Shown: positions 45,450-54,427 of the stretch, piece after piece
Position numbering within the stretch: position 1 is the first letter of the stretch
Layout: each line of letters opens with the position of its first letter
From: JAICYJ01 sp963766445
GTDB lineage: Bacteria; Actinomycetota; Thermoleophilia; Gaiellales; JAICJC01
Direction of reading: 5' to 3'
DNA length: 64,000 bases
Assembly (NCBI GenBank): GCA_963766445.1
Contig: CAVXZW010000007.1
Coordinates: 1-64,000 of the forward strand
The notes under the pieces: model-generated
Told to the model about the DNA's origin: nothing
The model's database searches: none
What the model saw: the letters and a program-made list of their open reading frames with translations, nothing else
Position numbers and translations under genes: made by a program

Positions 45450-46576
45450 GCGACGTGACCTCGATGCGCGCGGCACTGCTGCCCGCTGCGGGCACGCCGC
45501 TGCGGGTGGTCGAGCTCGAACTGGCCGCGCCGGGCCCCGGTGAGGTGCTGGTGCGGCTGCGCTCCAGCGGCGTCTGCCAGGACGACCTGAACCTGCTCGA
45601 CGGTACGGTCGACGTGCCGGCGCCGGTCGTGCCCGGCCACGAGGGCGCCGGCGTTGTCGAGGCGCTGGGCGAAGGCGTGCAGGGGCTTGCGCCCGGCGAC
45701 CACGTGGCGCTGTCCTGGGCCCCATACTGCGGCAGCTGCGAGGAGTGCCTCCGCGATCTGCCGCACCTGTGCGGCACGGCTTGGCCGCTGATGCTGGCCG
45801 GCGGCCTGCTCGACGGCACCACCCGGCTCCGCTTCGGCGGGGCGGAGGTGCACCACTACTGCTTTCTGTCCACTTTCGCGGAGCGCGCGGTCGTGCCCGC
45901 GCGGTCGTGCGTCCAGATCCCCTCCGACGTGCCGTTCGAGGTGGCGGCGCTGCTCGGCTGTGCGGTGACGAGCGGCGTCGGCGCCGTCTGGCGCACCGCC
46001 GGCGTGCGGCCGGGCGAGCGGGTGGCGGTGATCGGCACCGGCGGCACCGGGCTCTCGGCCGTGATGGGCGCGGTCGCCTCGGGCGCGTCGCAGGTGATCG
46101 CCGTCGACCGCCGGCACGAGCGACTCGAGCGGGCCCAGCAGCTCGGCGCCAGCGCCGTCGTGCAGTGGCAGGGTGAGCCGGAGCAGGTTGCCGAGGCCGT
46201 GGTGGCGGCCAGCGGCGGCGGCGTCGACTACGCCATCGACTGCACCGGGCGGCCGGGTCCGATGCGGGCGGCGTTCCTGTCCACGCGCAAGCGGGGAGCG
46301 GCCGTGATGGCCGGCATCCCGCGCGCCGACGCCGAGCTGACGGTGCCGGCGCGGTCGATCCCGCGCATGGAGCGACGGGTGCTGGGATCGATCTACGGGT
46401 CGGCCCGGCCCGACCGCGACTTCCCGCTGATCCTCGACGCATACCGGCGGGGACGGCTGCCGCTCGACCGGCTGATCTCGCACCGGCTGACGCTGGACGA
46501 GGTCGGCGATGGCATCGACGCGGTGCGCTCCGGCGATGCCACGCGCGTGGTGCTCGACCTCGGGGGCGACGCGTGA
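45446..46576 (+). CDS. Zinc-dependent MDR alcohol/aldehyde dehydrogenase
   Basis: This intact 376-residue MDR protein has catalytic zinc ligands C44 and H65-E66 ('VPGHEGAG'), structural zinc cysteines C95, C98, C101 and C109, and the NAD fold 'VAVIGTGGTGLSAVMGAVAS'. It resembles the class III ADH/formaldehyde dehydrogenase branch. In an operon that generates formaldehyde-equivalents and directly before a GFA gene, thiol-dependent formaldehyde oxidation is a fair guess. It overlaps both neighbours by four bases. Confidence 0.88.
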   Translation: MSDVTSMRAALLPAAGTPLRVVELELAAPGPGEVLVRLRSSGVCQDDLNLLDGTVDVPAPVVPGHEGAGVVEALGEGVQGLAPGDHVALSWAPYCGSCEECLRDLPHLCGTAWPLMLAGGLLDGTTRLRFGGAEVHHYCFLSTFAERAVVPARSCVQIPSDVPFEVAALLGCAVTSGVGAVWRTAGVRPGERVAVIGTGGTGLSAVMGAVASGASQVIAVDRRHERLERAQQLGASAVVQWQGEPEQVAEAVVAASGGGVDYAIDCTGRPGPMRAAFLSTRKRGAAVMAGIPRADAELTVPARSIPRMERRVLGSIYGSARPDRDFPLILDAYRRGRLPLDRLISHRLTLDEVGDGIDAVRSGDATRVVLDLGGDA

Positions 46577-47016
46577 GCGAGGTCGCAACCGGCGGCTGCC
46601 TGTGCGGCGCCGTTCGCTACGAGGTGCGGGGGCCGCTGCGCGACATCCTGATCTGCCACTGCGTCGAATGCCGTCGCTGGCACGGCAATGTTGCGGCCAG
46701 CACCGCGGTCGCGCGCGACGATCTGGTCCTGACCGGTCAGCGCGGGCTGCGCTGGATCGCCAGCCCCGAGAGCGACGCGCACGCACGCCGCGGCTTCTGT
46801 GGCGAGTGCGGCTCCAGCCTGTTCTGGGACGCGCCAGGGCGCGACTACGTCGCGATCGCAGCCGGGTCGCTGGACGGCGAGACTGGGCTGCGCATCACCG
46901 GCCATTGGTTCACCTCCCAGAAGGGCGACTGGTACGAGCTGCCCGACGACGGCCTGCCACACCGCGAGCGCTCGGCCGCGGCCGAGGGCGACGTGCCGGG
47001 TGGTAAAGTGATTTGA
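46573..47016 (+). CDS. GFA-family (glutathione-dependent formaldehyde-activating-like) zinc protein
   Basis: This 147-residue protein starts at GTG 46573 and has 'GGCLCGAVRYEV', 'CHCVECRRWHG' and 'RGFCGECGSSLFWD', the Cys-x-Cys, C-H-C-x-x-C and C-x-x-C zinc sets of the GFA/CENP-V fold. The prototype binds glutathione and formaldehyde, but most members are uncharacterised. It overlaps the dehydrogenase stop. Actinobacteria generally use mycothiol rather than glutathione, so the thiol partner is open. Confidence 0.9.
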   Translation: MSEVATGGCLCGAVRYEVRGPLRDILICHCVECRRWHGNVAASTAVARDDLVLTGQRGLRWIASPESDAHARRGFCGECGSSLFWDAPGRDYVAIAAGSLDGETGLRITGHWFTSQKGDWYELPDDGLPHRERSAAAEGDVPGGKVI

Positions 47017-47020
47017 CGAT

Positions 47021-47485
47021 ATGGAACACGAGCGCTTCGCCGATGGTCTCGCAGAGCGCGAGCCGCTGGGCCCGCCCCTGATCGGGGCGCTGCTGCGCAT
47101 GCCGGTCGATGCGGTGCGGCGTCAGATGATCGAGCGGCTGCACGAGCACGGCTTCGCTGACATCGACCAGGCCCACCTGACCGTGCTGCGCTATCCCGGC
47201 CCCCAGGGTGAGCGCCCGTCCGATCTGGCCGGCCAGCTGGGCATGAGCAAGCAGGCGCTCAACTACCTGCTCGGGCAGCTCGAGCGGCGCGGCTACCTCG
47301 AGCGCCGGCCCGACCCCGAGGATCTGCGCTCCCGGCGGATCGTGCTGACGCGGCGCGGCGTTGCCGCTGCCCACGTGATCCGTGACGCCGTGGCCGAGCT
47401 GGAGACGCTGTGGGCGCGGGAGCTGGGGGAAAAGCGCTACGCGCAGCTGCGCGGCCTGTTGGTCGAGCTCAACCGCGTGATCTAG
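47021..47485 (+). CDS. MarR-family transcriptional regulator
   Basis: This intact 154-residue protein has the MarR winged helix: 'DLAGQLGMSKQALNYLLGQL' and 'GYLERRPDPEDLRSRRIVL' (the D-x-R-x3 wing). It starts four bases after the GFA gene, so it is the last gene of the corrinoid operon, and it converges on the Fe-S oxidoreductase gene with a four-base overlap. Effector and target are unknown. Confidence 0.92.
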   Translation: MEHERFADGLAEREPLGPPLIGALLRMPVDAVRRQMIERLHEHGFADIDQAHLTVLRYPGPQGERPSDLAGQLGMSKQALNYLLGQLERRGYLERRPDPEDLRSRRIVLTRRGVAAAHVIRDAVAELETLWARELGEKRYAQLRGLLVELNRVI

Positions 47486-49462
47486 TCGGAGGTTCCGTCT
47501 ATCGACTCAGCGAGCAGCGTGGCCACGTCCGCGACCCGCAGCTTGCTGCCGCTGGTGCGGACGCCGTCGTCGAGCATCACGGTGCAGAACGGGCAGGCCA
47601 CCGCCAGCGTCTCGGCGCCGGTCGCATCGGCCTGCCGCACCCGCTCCTCATTGATGGCGCTGCCGCGCTCCTCCATCCACATGTGCGCGCCGCCGGCCCC
47701 GCAGCAGAACGTGCGCTTGCCGCTGCGCTCCATCTCGACCGGCGTCCCTACCGCCTCCACCAGCTGCCGCGGGTCCGCCATCACGTCGTTGTGGCGGGCC
47801 AGGTAGCAGGAGTCGTGGTAGGTGATCTGCGCGTCGCCGGCCCTCGGCTCGATCCGACCGTCGCGGACGAGCTCGGCCAGCAACTCGGTGTGGTGCATCA
47901 CCTCGTAGCGGCCGCCGAAGTCCGGGTACTCGTTGGCCAGCGTGTTGAAGCAGTGCGGGCAGCTGGCCACGATCCTCGTCACCCCTGACTCGTTCAGCGT
48001 CTCGACGTTCTGCTCGGCGAAGGCCTGGAACACGTACTCGTTGCCCATCCGGCGGGCCGGGTCGCCGGTGCACGACTCGCGCGGGCCCAGGATCGCGAAG
48101 TCGACTCCGGCCGCCTGCAGCAGCTTCGCCGTCGACACCGCGGTCTGCCGCGCGCGCTCATCGAACGAGGCGGCGCAGCCGACCCAGTAGAGCACCTCGG
48201 GCGCCGGATCGCCGGGCTCGAGCACCTTCACGCCCAGGCCCTGCGTCCAGTCGCCCCGCTCCTGCTGCGCCTTGCCCCAGGGGTTGGACGATCGCTCGAC
48301 GTCGCGCAGCATCGGCTCGGCCTCCGCCGGGAACCGCGCCTCGGCCATCACCAGGTGGCGACGCAGGTCGACGATGTGGTCGATGTGCTCGATCGAGACC
48401 GGGCACTCGTGCACACAGGCGCCGCACGTCACGCAGTCCCAGACGACATCGTCGGTGACCGCGTTTGGCACCAGCGGCTGCGGGTCGGCTGCGTCCGCAC
48501 CGGAGAGCAGCTTCGGGCCCTGGTCGAGCAGGTGGTCGCGCAGGCCCATGATCAGCAGCTTGGGCGATAGCTCCTTGCCCGTCGCGTAGGCGGGGCAGAC
48601 GTCCTGGCAGCGTCCGCATTCCGTGCAGGTTGCGGTGTCCACCATCTGCTTCCAGGTCATGTCGGTGAGCGTGCCCGAGCCCAGCCGGATCTCGTCCTCC
48701 GGCACGTCCGGGTCGTCGAACACGAGTGGCTCGAGCCGGCCGCGTGCGCGCGTTCGCCCGAAGAACACGTTGACCACGGCGGTGATGATGTGCAGGTGCT
48801 TCGAGTAGGGCAGGTAGGCCAGGAAGCTCAGGATCAGCAGCACGTGCGCCCACACGAACACGCGCTCGAGCAGCTTCGGTGCCGTCGCCGCCGCCGAACA
48901 GGTTGGAGAGCGCGTTTGCGACCGGCGACCACGACGCCGGCCACTCGTTCAGCCCAAGCGCGATCCGCGTGGCGTGCCACAGCAGCAGGGTGCTGACGAT
49001 GCCGGCGATCATGGCCAGGATGAAGTCGGCCTCGCCCATGTGGCTGCCCTCGAACCGCGCCGGCCGCTGCACCTTGCGGATGAAAAATGCAGCGCAGACG
49101 CTCAGCAGCACCAGCAGCGCGAACAGGTCGACCAGGAACGCGAACCAGCCCTGGTGGCCCAGCCAGGGCAGCGTCGCGTCGCGATCGACGGCGGCGATCA
49201 TCGCCATGATGATGGTCGGGAACAGCACGATGAATCCCCAGAAGATCAGCGCGTGCATCACGCCCGGGCCCAGCCGCTGCAGCAGCTTGCGCTGGCCGAT
49301 CGCGACCACTGCCTCCTGGCGCACGCGCTGCGGCAGGTCGTCGAACCTGGGCGCGGACTTGCCCAGCCGCATGATCCGGACGAGCAGCCGGGCGCGGCGG
49401 GCGAAGATGCCGCCGGCCGCCGCCAGCGCCGCCAGCAGTGCGATCAGGGCGACGAGCTCTAT
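47482..49462 (-). CDS. Membrane-bound (Fe-S) oxidoreductase, DgcB/HdrD-like (one frameshift)
   Basis: The N-terminal half has about five to six transmembrane helices ('ALIFWGFIVLFPTIIMAMIA', 'FLVDLFALLVLLSVCAAFFI', 'HVLLILSFLAYLPYSKH'). Two [4Fe-4S] motifs follow, C-T-E-C-G-R-C-x3-C-P and C-V-T-C-G-A-C-x3-C-P, then two CCG domains ('YWVGCAASFDERARQT', 'TFCCGAGGAHMWMEE'). DgcB-type proteins take electrons from amine-oxidising flavoproteins or ETF into the quinone pool. A frame change lies near 48888. No standard start codon precedes the first helix; the frame opens with ATA at 49462, overlapping the etfA stop. Confidence 0.87.
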
Positions 49463-50427
49463 CCGGCGCCCGCCTTCCGCAGCTCGGCCGTGATCGCCGG
49501 GATCACCTCGTGCAGGTCGCCGATCACGGCGTAGTCGGCGTTGGCGATGATCGGCGCCTCCGGGTCGACGTTGACCGCGATGATCCGCTTTGCGCCCTTG
49601 CAGCCGGCCATGTGCTGGGTGGCGCCGCTGATGCCGCAGGCCAGGTACACCTCCGGCGCGATCTTGGTGCCGGTCTGACCGACCTGGTCGGTGTGCGACC
49701 GCCAGCCGGCGATGGTGACGGCCCGAGAGCACCCGACGGCGCCGCCCAGCAGCGCGGCCAGCTCCTCGGCCGGCGCGAAGCCCTCTGGAGAGCCGGCGCC
49801 GCGCCCGCAGCTGACCACGAACCTGGCGTCCGCCAGGTTGACCCCGCCCTCGCTGCTCTGCTGCACGGTCTCCACCACCCGCACCACCAGGTCGGCTTCG
49901 CCCAGCGACGGCGTGAAGCGCTCGACGGCCGCCTGCCCACCGCCCACCTCGGCCGCCTCGACCGTGTGCGGCGCCACCGTCAGCAGCTTGACGGGGCCGT
50001 GCAGGCGCGCGTCCTCGAGCAGGCTGCCGCCCCAGCGGATGCGGGTTACGGTCAACGGGTCGCCCGCCTCTGCGGCGATGCAGTTCGCGGCCAGCGGCAG
50101 GTCGCCGAGCGCCGCCGCGTGCGCCAGCACCTCGTTGCCGCGCTCGCTGCCGGCGGCGGCCACGGCGGCCGGCGACAGCCGTTCGATCAGCTCGCCGATG
50201 CAGCGTGCCAGGGCCACGGGCGCGTGGGTGGCGAGCGCCTCGTGCTCGGCAATGTGGGCGGTTGCCACTCCGTGGGCGCCCAGCCCGGCGGCGGCGTCCT
50301 CGGCGCCGAGGCCGGCCAGCAGCGCGTGCAGCGGTGCGCCGCCGGCAATCTCGCGGGCCAGTGCGATCGCCTGCAGTGAGGCGTCGTCGGGCCGGCCGTC
50401 CTGATGCTCGACGTAGACGAGCGTCAT
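49459..50427 (-). CDS. etfA: Electron transfer flavoprotein alpha subunit
   Basis: This intact 322-residue protein has the C-terminal FAD-binding signature: 'FVVSCGRGAGSPEGFAPAEE', 'SHTDQVGQTGTKIAPEVYLA' and 'CGISGATQHMAGCKGAKRII' followed by 'AVNVDPEAPI'. With EtfB it shuttles electrons from flavin dehydrogenases. It overlaps etfB by four bases and the Fe-S oxidoreductase downstream, a single leftward operon that begins with the dimethylglycine-dehydrogenase-like gene. Confidence 0.95.
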   Translation of the reverse strand: MTLVYVEHQDGRPDDASLQAIALAREIAGGAPLHALLAGLGAEDAAAGLGAHGVATAHIAEHEALATHAPVALARCIGELIERLSPAAVAAAGSERGNEVLAHAAALGDLPLAANCIAAEAGDPLTVTRIRWGGSLLEDARLHGPVKLLTVAPHTVEAAEVGGGQAAVERFTPSLGEADLVVRVVETVQQSSEGGVNLADARFVVSCGRGAGSPEGFAPAEELAALLGGAVGCSRAVTIAGWRSHTDQVGQTGTKIAPEVYLACGISGATQHMAGCKGAKRIIAVNVDPEAPIIANADYAVIGDLHEVIPAITAELRKAGAG

Positions 50428-51188
50428 GCGACCAGCCCCGCTCGGCGCAGCACCTCGACGACGGCCGGGGCAGCTTCGCGTCCGTGGCCCAGGATCTCCG
50501 CCTGCTTGCCCTGCCCGGGCGGCAGCCGCAGCCGCAGCTTCTCGACGCCCGGGTCGCGGCGCGCCGGAGCGCTGGTGGCCAGAGGCTTGCGCTTGGCCCG
50601 CAGCCGGCCCGGCACCGACGGGTAGCGGGGCAGGTTGAGGCCCTCCTTGACGGTGACCACCGTCGGCAGCGGCACGTCGTAGACGTCGCGGCCGGATGCC
50701 GTCTCCTGCTCGCAGCGGGCGCGGCCGTCCTGCACCGTGATGCCCTTGACCCCGGTCACGCAGGGGCGGCCAAGCGCGTGGGCGACGCGGATGCCGACCT
50801 GGTAGTTGCCGGAGTCGGCCGACTCGTTGCCGAAGAAGATCAGATCGAACTCGACGCCCGCCGCCCGCTCGGCCTCGATCGCTGCGATGATCGCCGCGGC
50901 CGTGGCCTGGCCGTCGAACTCGTCGGCCGTCTCGAGCAGGATCGCGCGGTCGATGCCCAGCGCCATGGCGTCGCGCAGCTGCTCCTCCGCCTCCGCCGGG
51001 CCCAGCGCCAGCACCACAGACTCGCCGCCGTTCGCCTCGATCAGCCGCACCGCCTCCTCAACCCCGCACTCCTCATGGGGGCTGATGGTGAAGCCGAGGT
51101 GGCGCGTCTGGATCGACTGCTCGTCCTCGGTCAGCACGATCGTGCCGCCCGTCATCGGCACCCGCTTGGCGCAGACGAGGATGTTCAC
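50424..51188 (-). CDS. etfB: Electron transfer flavoprotein beta subunit
   Basis: This 254-residue protein starts at GTG 51188 (MNILVCAKRVPMTGGTIVLT). The EtfB features are 'TISPHEECGVEEAVRLIEAN', 'AILLETADEFDGQATAAAII', 'FFGNESADSGNYQVGIRVAH' and 'PTVVTVKEGLNLPRYPSVPG'. It binds AMP and the partner dehydrogenase. The start overlaps the dehydrogenase stop by four bases, so the dehydrogenase is the natural electron source for this ETF. Confidence 0.95.
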   Translation of the reverse strand: MNILVCAKRVPMTGGTIVLTEDEQSIQTRHLGFTISPHEECGVEEAVRLIEANGGESVVLALGPAEAEEQLRDAMALGIDRAILLETADEFDGQATAAAIIAAIEAERAAGVEFDLIFFGNESADSGNYQVGIRVAHALGRPCVTGVKGITVQDGRARCEQETASGRDVYDVPLPTVVTVKEGLNLPRYPSVPGRLRAKRKPLATSAPARRDPGVEKLRLRLPPGQGKQAEILGHGREAAPAVVEVLRRAGLVA

Positions 51189-53704
51189 GACCGGATCCGC
51201 TCGTTCTCGGGGTCGAAGATCGGCGTCGAGCCGGCTACCGCGACCGTCACCGGGTAGCGCTCGTTCAGGTACTCCACCAACAGCTCGGTCCCGACCTGCG
51301 CCTGCTCCGGCGGCAGGTAGGCCATCAGCAGGTGCTTGCCGACGGACGGCCCGGCGCCGGCGCTGGTCACGTACGACCGCCGGCCCCTGCTGTCGGTGAG
51401 AGGCTGTCCGTCGCGGGTCTGGATCGGCTCGCGGCCCAGCATGTACCGCTTCACCCCGGAGGCCGATGTGTGGTCGTCGACGGTCAGCGTGCACATGATC
51501 GCGGCCGGCTCCTCGTCGCGGTGCCGCAGGTGGGCCTCCTTGCCGACGAAGTCCTCATCCTTCACCTTCGGCCCGGCCATGCCCGCCTCGCACACGTTGT
51601 ACTCGCTCTCCAGCTCGAAGCCGTAGGCGCGGTAGCACTTCTCGAGCCGGCCGGTGGTGCCGTAGACGCCGATCCCGACCGGCGCGATGCCGTGCGGCCG
51701 GCCGGCCTCCGCGATCACGTCCCACAGCTTCTGGCCCTGCTCGATCGGCACGTACAACTCCCAGCCGAGGTCGCCCACATAGGAGATGCGCGACGCCAGC
51801 ACCCGCAGCGTGTCGATCTCGATCGTCCGGCAGCTGCCGAAGCGGAAGCCCTCGTGGGAGACGTCGTCGCGGGTCACCGAGCCCAGGATGTCACGCGCGC
51901 GCGGCCCCCAGAGGCCGAGCGTCGTCCAGGCCGAGGTCAGGTCGGCGATCTGGGCGGTACCGTCCTGGGGCAGGCGGTCGGCAAACCACTTGCGGTCGGC
52001 GGGGCCGTGGGCGCCGCCCGTGACGACCCGGAACAGCTCGTCGTCCAGCCGCATGATCGTGAGGTCGGCCTTGAAGCCGCCGCCCGGCGTCAGCACCGGC
52101 GTGTAGACGACGCGGCCGACCGGCACGTCCATCTGGCGCACCGCCACGCCCTGCACCGCCTCGAGCGCGCCCGGCCCGGCGATGTCGAAGATGGTGAAGG
52201 CGGACAGGTCGACCATGCCGGCGCGGTCGCGCATGGCCAGGTGCTCGGCGTTGATGATCGGCGACCACCAGCGCGCGTCCCACTCCGCCTCCCGCGGGTT
52301 GATGCGGTCGGCGTACTCCTCCAGCAGCGGCGCGTTCGACTCGTACCAGTGCGGCCGTTCCCAGCCCGCGGCCTCGAAGAAGACGGCGTCCAGCTCCTGC
52401 TCGCGGGCGTGGAACGGCGGCAGGCGCACGTCGCGGTTGGAGGCCCACTGCTCCGAGGGGTGGATGATGCCGTAGGTCTTGTTGAAGCCCTCCGACGTGC
52501 GGGCGCGGACGTGGGCGCGAGTCTTCTGGTGGTCCCAGAAGCGGGCGATGTCGGACGAGTGCATGTCGATCTCCGACTCGCCATGCGTCATCCACTCGGC
52601 CACCGCCTTGGCGATGCCCGGCCCCTCCTTCACCCACACGGCCGCGCACGACCAGAGGCCGCGCAGCTCGTGCGTCTCGCCCAGCAGCGGCATCCCGTCC
52701 GGCGTCAGCGAGAGCAGGCCGTTGATCGCGTACTTCACGCCCACGCTCTCGTCGCCCACGATCTCGGGCATCAGCTCCAGCGCGTCCTCCATCTGCTTGT
52801 CGAAGTCGGCCTGCGTGAACGGCAGCTCGGTGGGAGACAGGGCGGCCTGCTCGATCGAGGGGATCTCCTCCGGATCGTGCAGGATCGGCCGGTGCGCGTA
52901 CGAGCCGATCTCGAGGCCGATGCCGTCCTGGCGCTCGTACATGAAGGTGTCCATGTCGCGCACGATCGGGTACTCGATGTGGCGCGTGGAGCTGGCGAAG
53001 CGTGGCACCGGCCCGATGTCGATCATCTGGTGGACGGCCGGCGTGAGCGGGATCAGGGCACCGGCCATCTGCGCGATCGCCGGGCTCCAGACGCCGCAGG
53101 CAACGACCACGACCTCGGTCTCGATGTCGCCGCGGGTGGTGCGCACCCGGCGCACGTGGCCGCGCTCGACGTCGATGCCCAGCACCTCGGTGTTGGCCGA
53201 GATCGTGAGCGCGCCCGCCGCGACGGCCCGTTCGCGCATGATCGTGCCCGCCCGCAGCGAATCGACCACGCCCACGCCGGGCGAGGAGAACCCGCCCAGC
53301 AGGATCGTCTCGTCGATGAACGGCACCATCTCCTTGATCTCGGCGGGCGTCACCATCGAGACGCGGTCGATCCCCCAGGCGTGCGCCGACGACATGCGCC
53401 GGTGCAGCTCCTGCATGCGCTCCTCGGTGCGGGCCACCTCGATGCCGCCGCTCTCGGTGAACACGTCCAGGTCCTGGTACTGGCGCATGCTGTCGAGCGT
53501 CAGCGCGGTCATCTCCTTGGAGTGGTCGACCGGGAAGATGAAGTTGGACGCGTGGCCGGTGGAGCCGCCGGGGTTGGGGAACGGGCCCTTGTCGAGCAGC
53601 ACCAGGTCGCGCCAGCCCAGCTCGGACAGGTGGTAGGAGATGCTGTTTCCGACGATGCCGGCGCCGATCACGACGGCGCGGGCAGATGTGGGCAGATCGC
53701 TCAT
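51185..53704 (-). CDS. Dimethylglycine/sarcosine dehydrogenase-like protein (DAO + GcvT domains)
   Basis: This intact 839-residue protein has an N-terminal DAO-type FAD domain ('AVVIGAGIVGNSISYHLSEL', 'GVVDSLRAGTIMRERAVAAG', 'LLSLTPDGMPLLGETHELRG'), the FAO_M linker ('HPSEQWASNRDVRLPPFHAR') and C-terminal GcvT folate-binding domains ('GMVDLSAFTIFDIAGPGALE', 'SYVGDLGWELYVPIEQGQ'). Enzymes of this layout oxidise N-methyl groups of dimethylglycine or sarcosine and pass the C1 unit to tetrahydrofolate, with electrons to ETF. The ATG at 53704 (GGGAGAG upstream) is preferred to the longer frame. It is divergent from the GntR gene. Confidence 0.93.
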   Translation of the reverse strand: MSDLPTSARAVVIGAGIVGNSISYHLSELGWRDLVLLDKGPFPNPGGSTGHASNFIFPVDHSKEMTALTLDSMRQYQDLDVFTESGGIEVARTEERMQELHRRMSSAHAWGIDRVSMVTPAEIKEMVPFIDETILLGGFSSPGVGVVDSLRAGTIMRERAVAAGALTISANTEVLGIDVERGHVRRVRTTRGDIETEVVVVACGVWSPAIAQMAGALIPLTPAVHQMIDIGPVPRFASSTRHIEYPIVRDMDTFMYERQDGIGLEIGSYAHRPILHDPEEIPSIEQAALSPTELPFTQADFDKQMEDALELMPEIVGDESVGVKYAINGLLSLTPDGMPLLGETHELRGLWSCAAVWVKEGPGIAKAVAEWMTHGESEIDMHSSDIARFWDHQKTRAHVRARTSEGFNKTYGIIHPSEQWASNRDVRLPPFHAREQELDAVFFEAAGWERPHWYESNAPLLEEYADRINPREAEWDARWWSPIINAEHLAMRDRAGMVDLSAFTIFDIAGPGALEAVQGVAVRQMDVPVGRVVYTPVLTPGGGFKADLTIMRLDDELFRVVTGGAHGPADRKWFADRLPQDGTAQIADLTSAWTTLGLWGPRARDILGSVTRDDVSHEGFRFGSCRTIEIDTLRVLASRISYVGDLGWELYVPIEQGQKLWDVIAEAGRPHGIAPVGIGVYGTTGRLEKCYRAYGFELESEYNVCEAGMAGPKVKDEDFVGKEAHLRHRDEEPAAIMCTLTVDDHTSASGVKRYMLGREPIQTRDGQPLTDSRGRRSYVTSAGAGPSVGKHLLMAYLPPEQAQVGTELLVEYLNERYPVTVAVAGSTPIFDPENERIRS

Positions 53705-53765
53705 GTGTTCTCTCCCGCGCCGGTGCGCGTCGGGGTTGCCGGGAGGGCTCCGGTCTGGTAGACAA

Positions 53766-53777
53766 CTCATATATCAG
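53766..53777. promoter_or_regulatory. Putative GntR operator
   Basis: CTCATATATCAG is a near-palindrome (10 of 12 positions) in an AT-rich patch, four bases before the GntR ATG and about 60 bases from the divergent dehydrogenase start. Position and symmetry suggest the GntR protein binds here and controls both genes. Confidence 0.5.
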
Positions 53778-53781
53778 ACCT

Positions 53782-54427
53782 ATGGAGACCCTGCAACTTC
53801 CCACCGAGCTGCTCTCCGACCGCGCCTATGCGGCCCTCCGCGACCGGCTGGTCTCGCTCGAGATCCCGCCCGGCGCGCCGATCGACGAGGAGGCGCTGAC
53901 CGGCCAGCTGGGCGTCGGGCGCACGCCCGTGCGTGAGGCGATCCGGCGCCTGGCGCTGGAGCGGCTGGTGGTCGTCTACCCGCGCCGCGGCACCTTCGCC
54001 GCGACCATCAACATCACCAGCCTGACCGACATCACCGACGTGCGGGTGCAGCTCGAGGCGCGCGCAGCCGAGCGTGCGGCGACGCTGGCCGACGACCGAC
54101 GACCGCCGCGAGGCCGGCGACCTGATCGCGAAGCTGGACGCGGCCGAGTCCGGCCAGCGGCGGCTGATCGAGCTGGACGCCGAGGTGCACCGGTTCATCT
54201 ACCGCTGCTCCCGCAATCCGTACCTGGAGCAGGACCTCGATCGCTACCTGAACATGTCGCTGCGGATCTGGCACCTCACCTGGGACCGGCTGCCGCCGCT
54301 GGAGCAGCGGATGCGGGAGCACGGCGAGCTGCTGGATGCGATCCGGCAGGGCGATCCGGAGCGGGCGCGCGAGATCGCAGCGGCGCACGTGCTGGCGTTC
54401 GCCGAGGAGATGCGGGCGGCGCTGTGA
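53782..54427 (+). CDS. GntR/FadR-family transcriptional regulator (one frameshift)
   Basis: The N-terminal winged helix is 'LSDRAYAALRDRLVSLEIPP', 'LTGQLGVGRTPVREAIRRLA' and 'LVVVYPRRGTFAA'. The FCD-type C-terminal domain has 'DVRVQLEARAAERAATLA', 'LIELDAEVHRFIYRCSRNPY' and 'REHGELLDAIRQGDPERARE' (metal-binding D/H residues). A one-base insertion near 54098 (GCCGACG for GCCACG) shifts the frame. It is divergent from the dehydrogenase operon and overlaps the following PLP-enzyme gene (GTGA). Confidence 0.88.

Noticed and set aside
51332..53761. An 809-codon ORF antisense to the DMGDH-like gene
   Set aside because: It is the mirror of a clearly conserved gene; its protein is rich in Arg, His, Val and Asp with no domain, as expected for shadow frames at about 70% GC.
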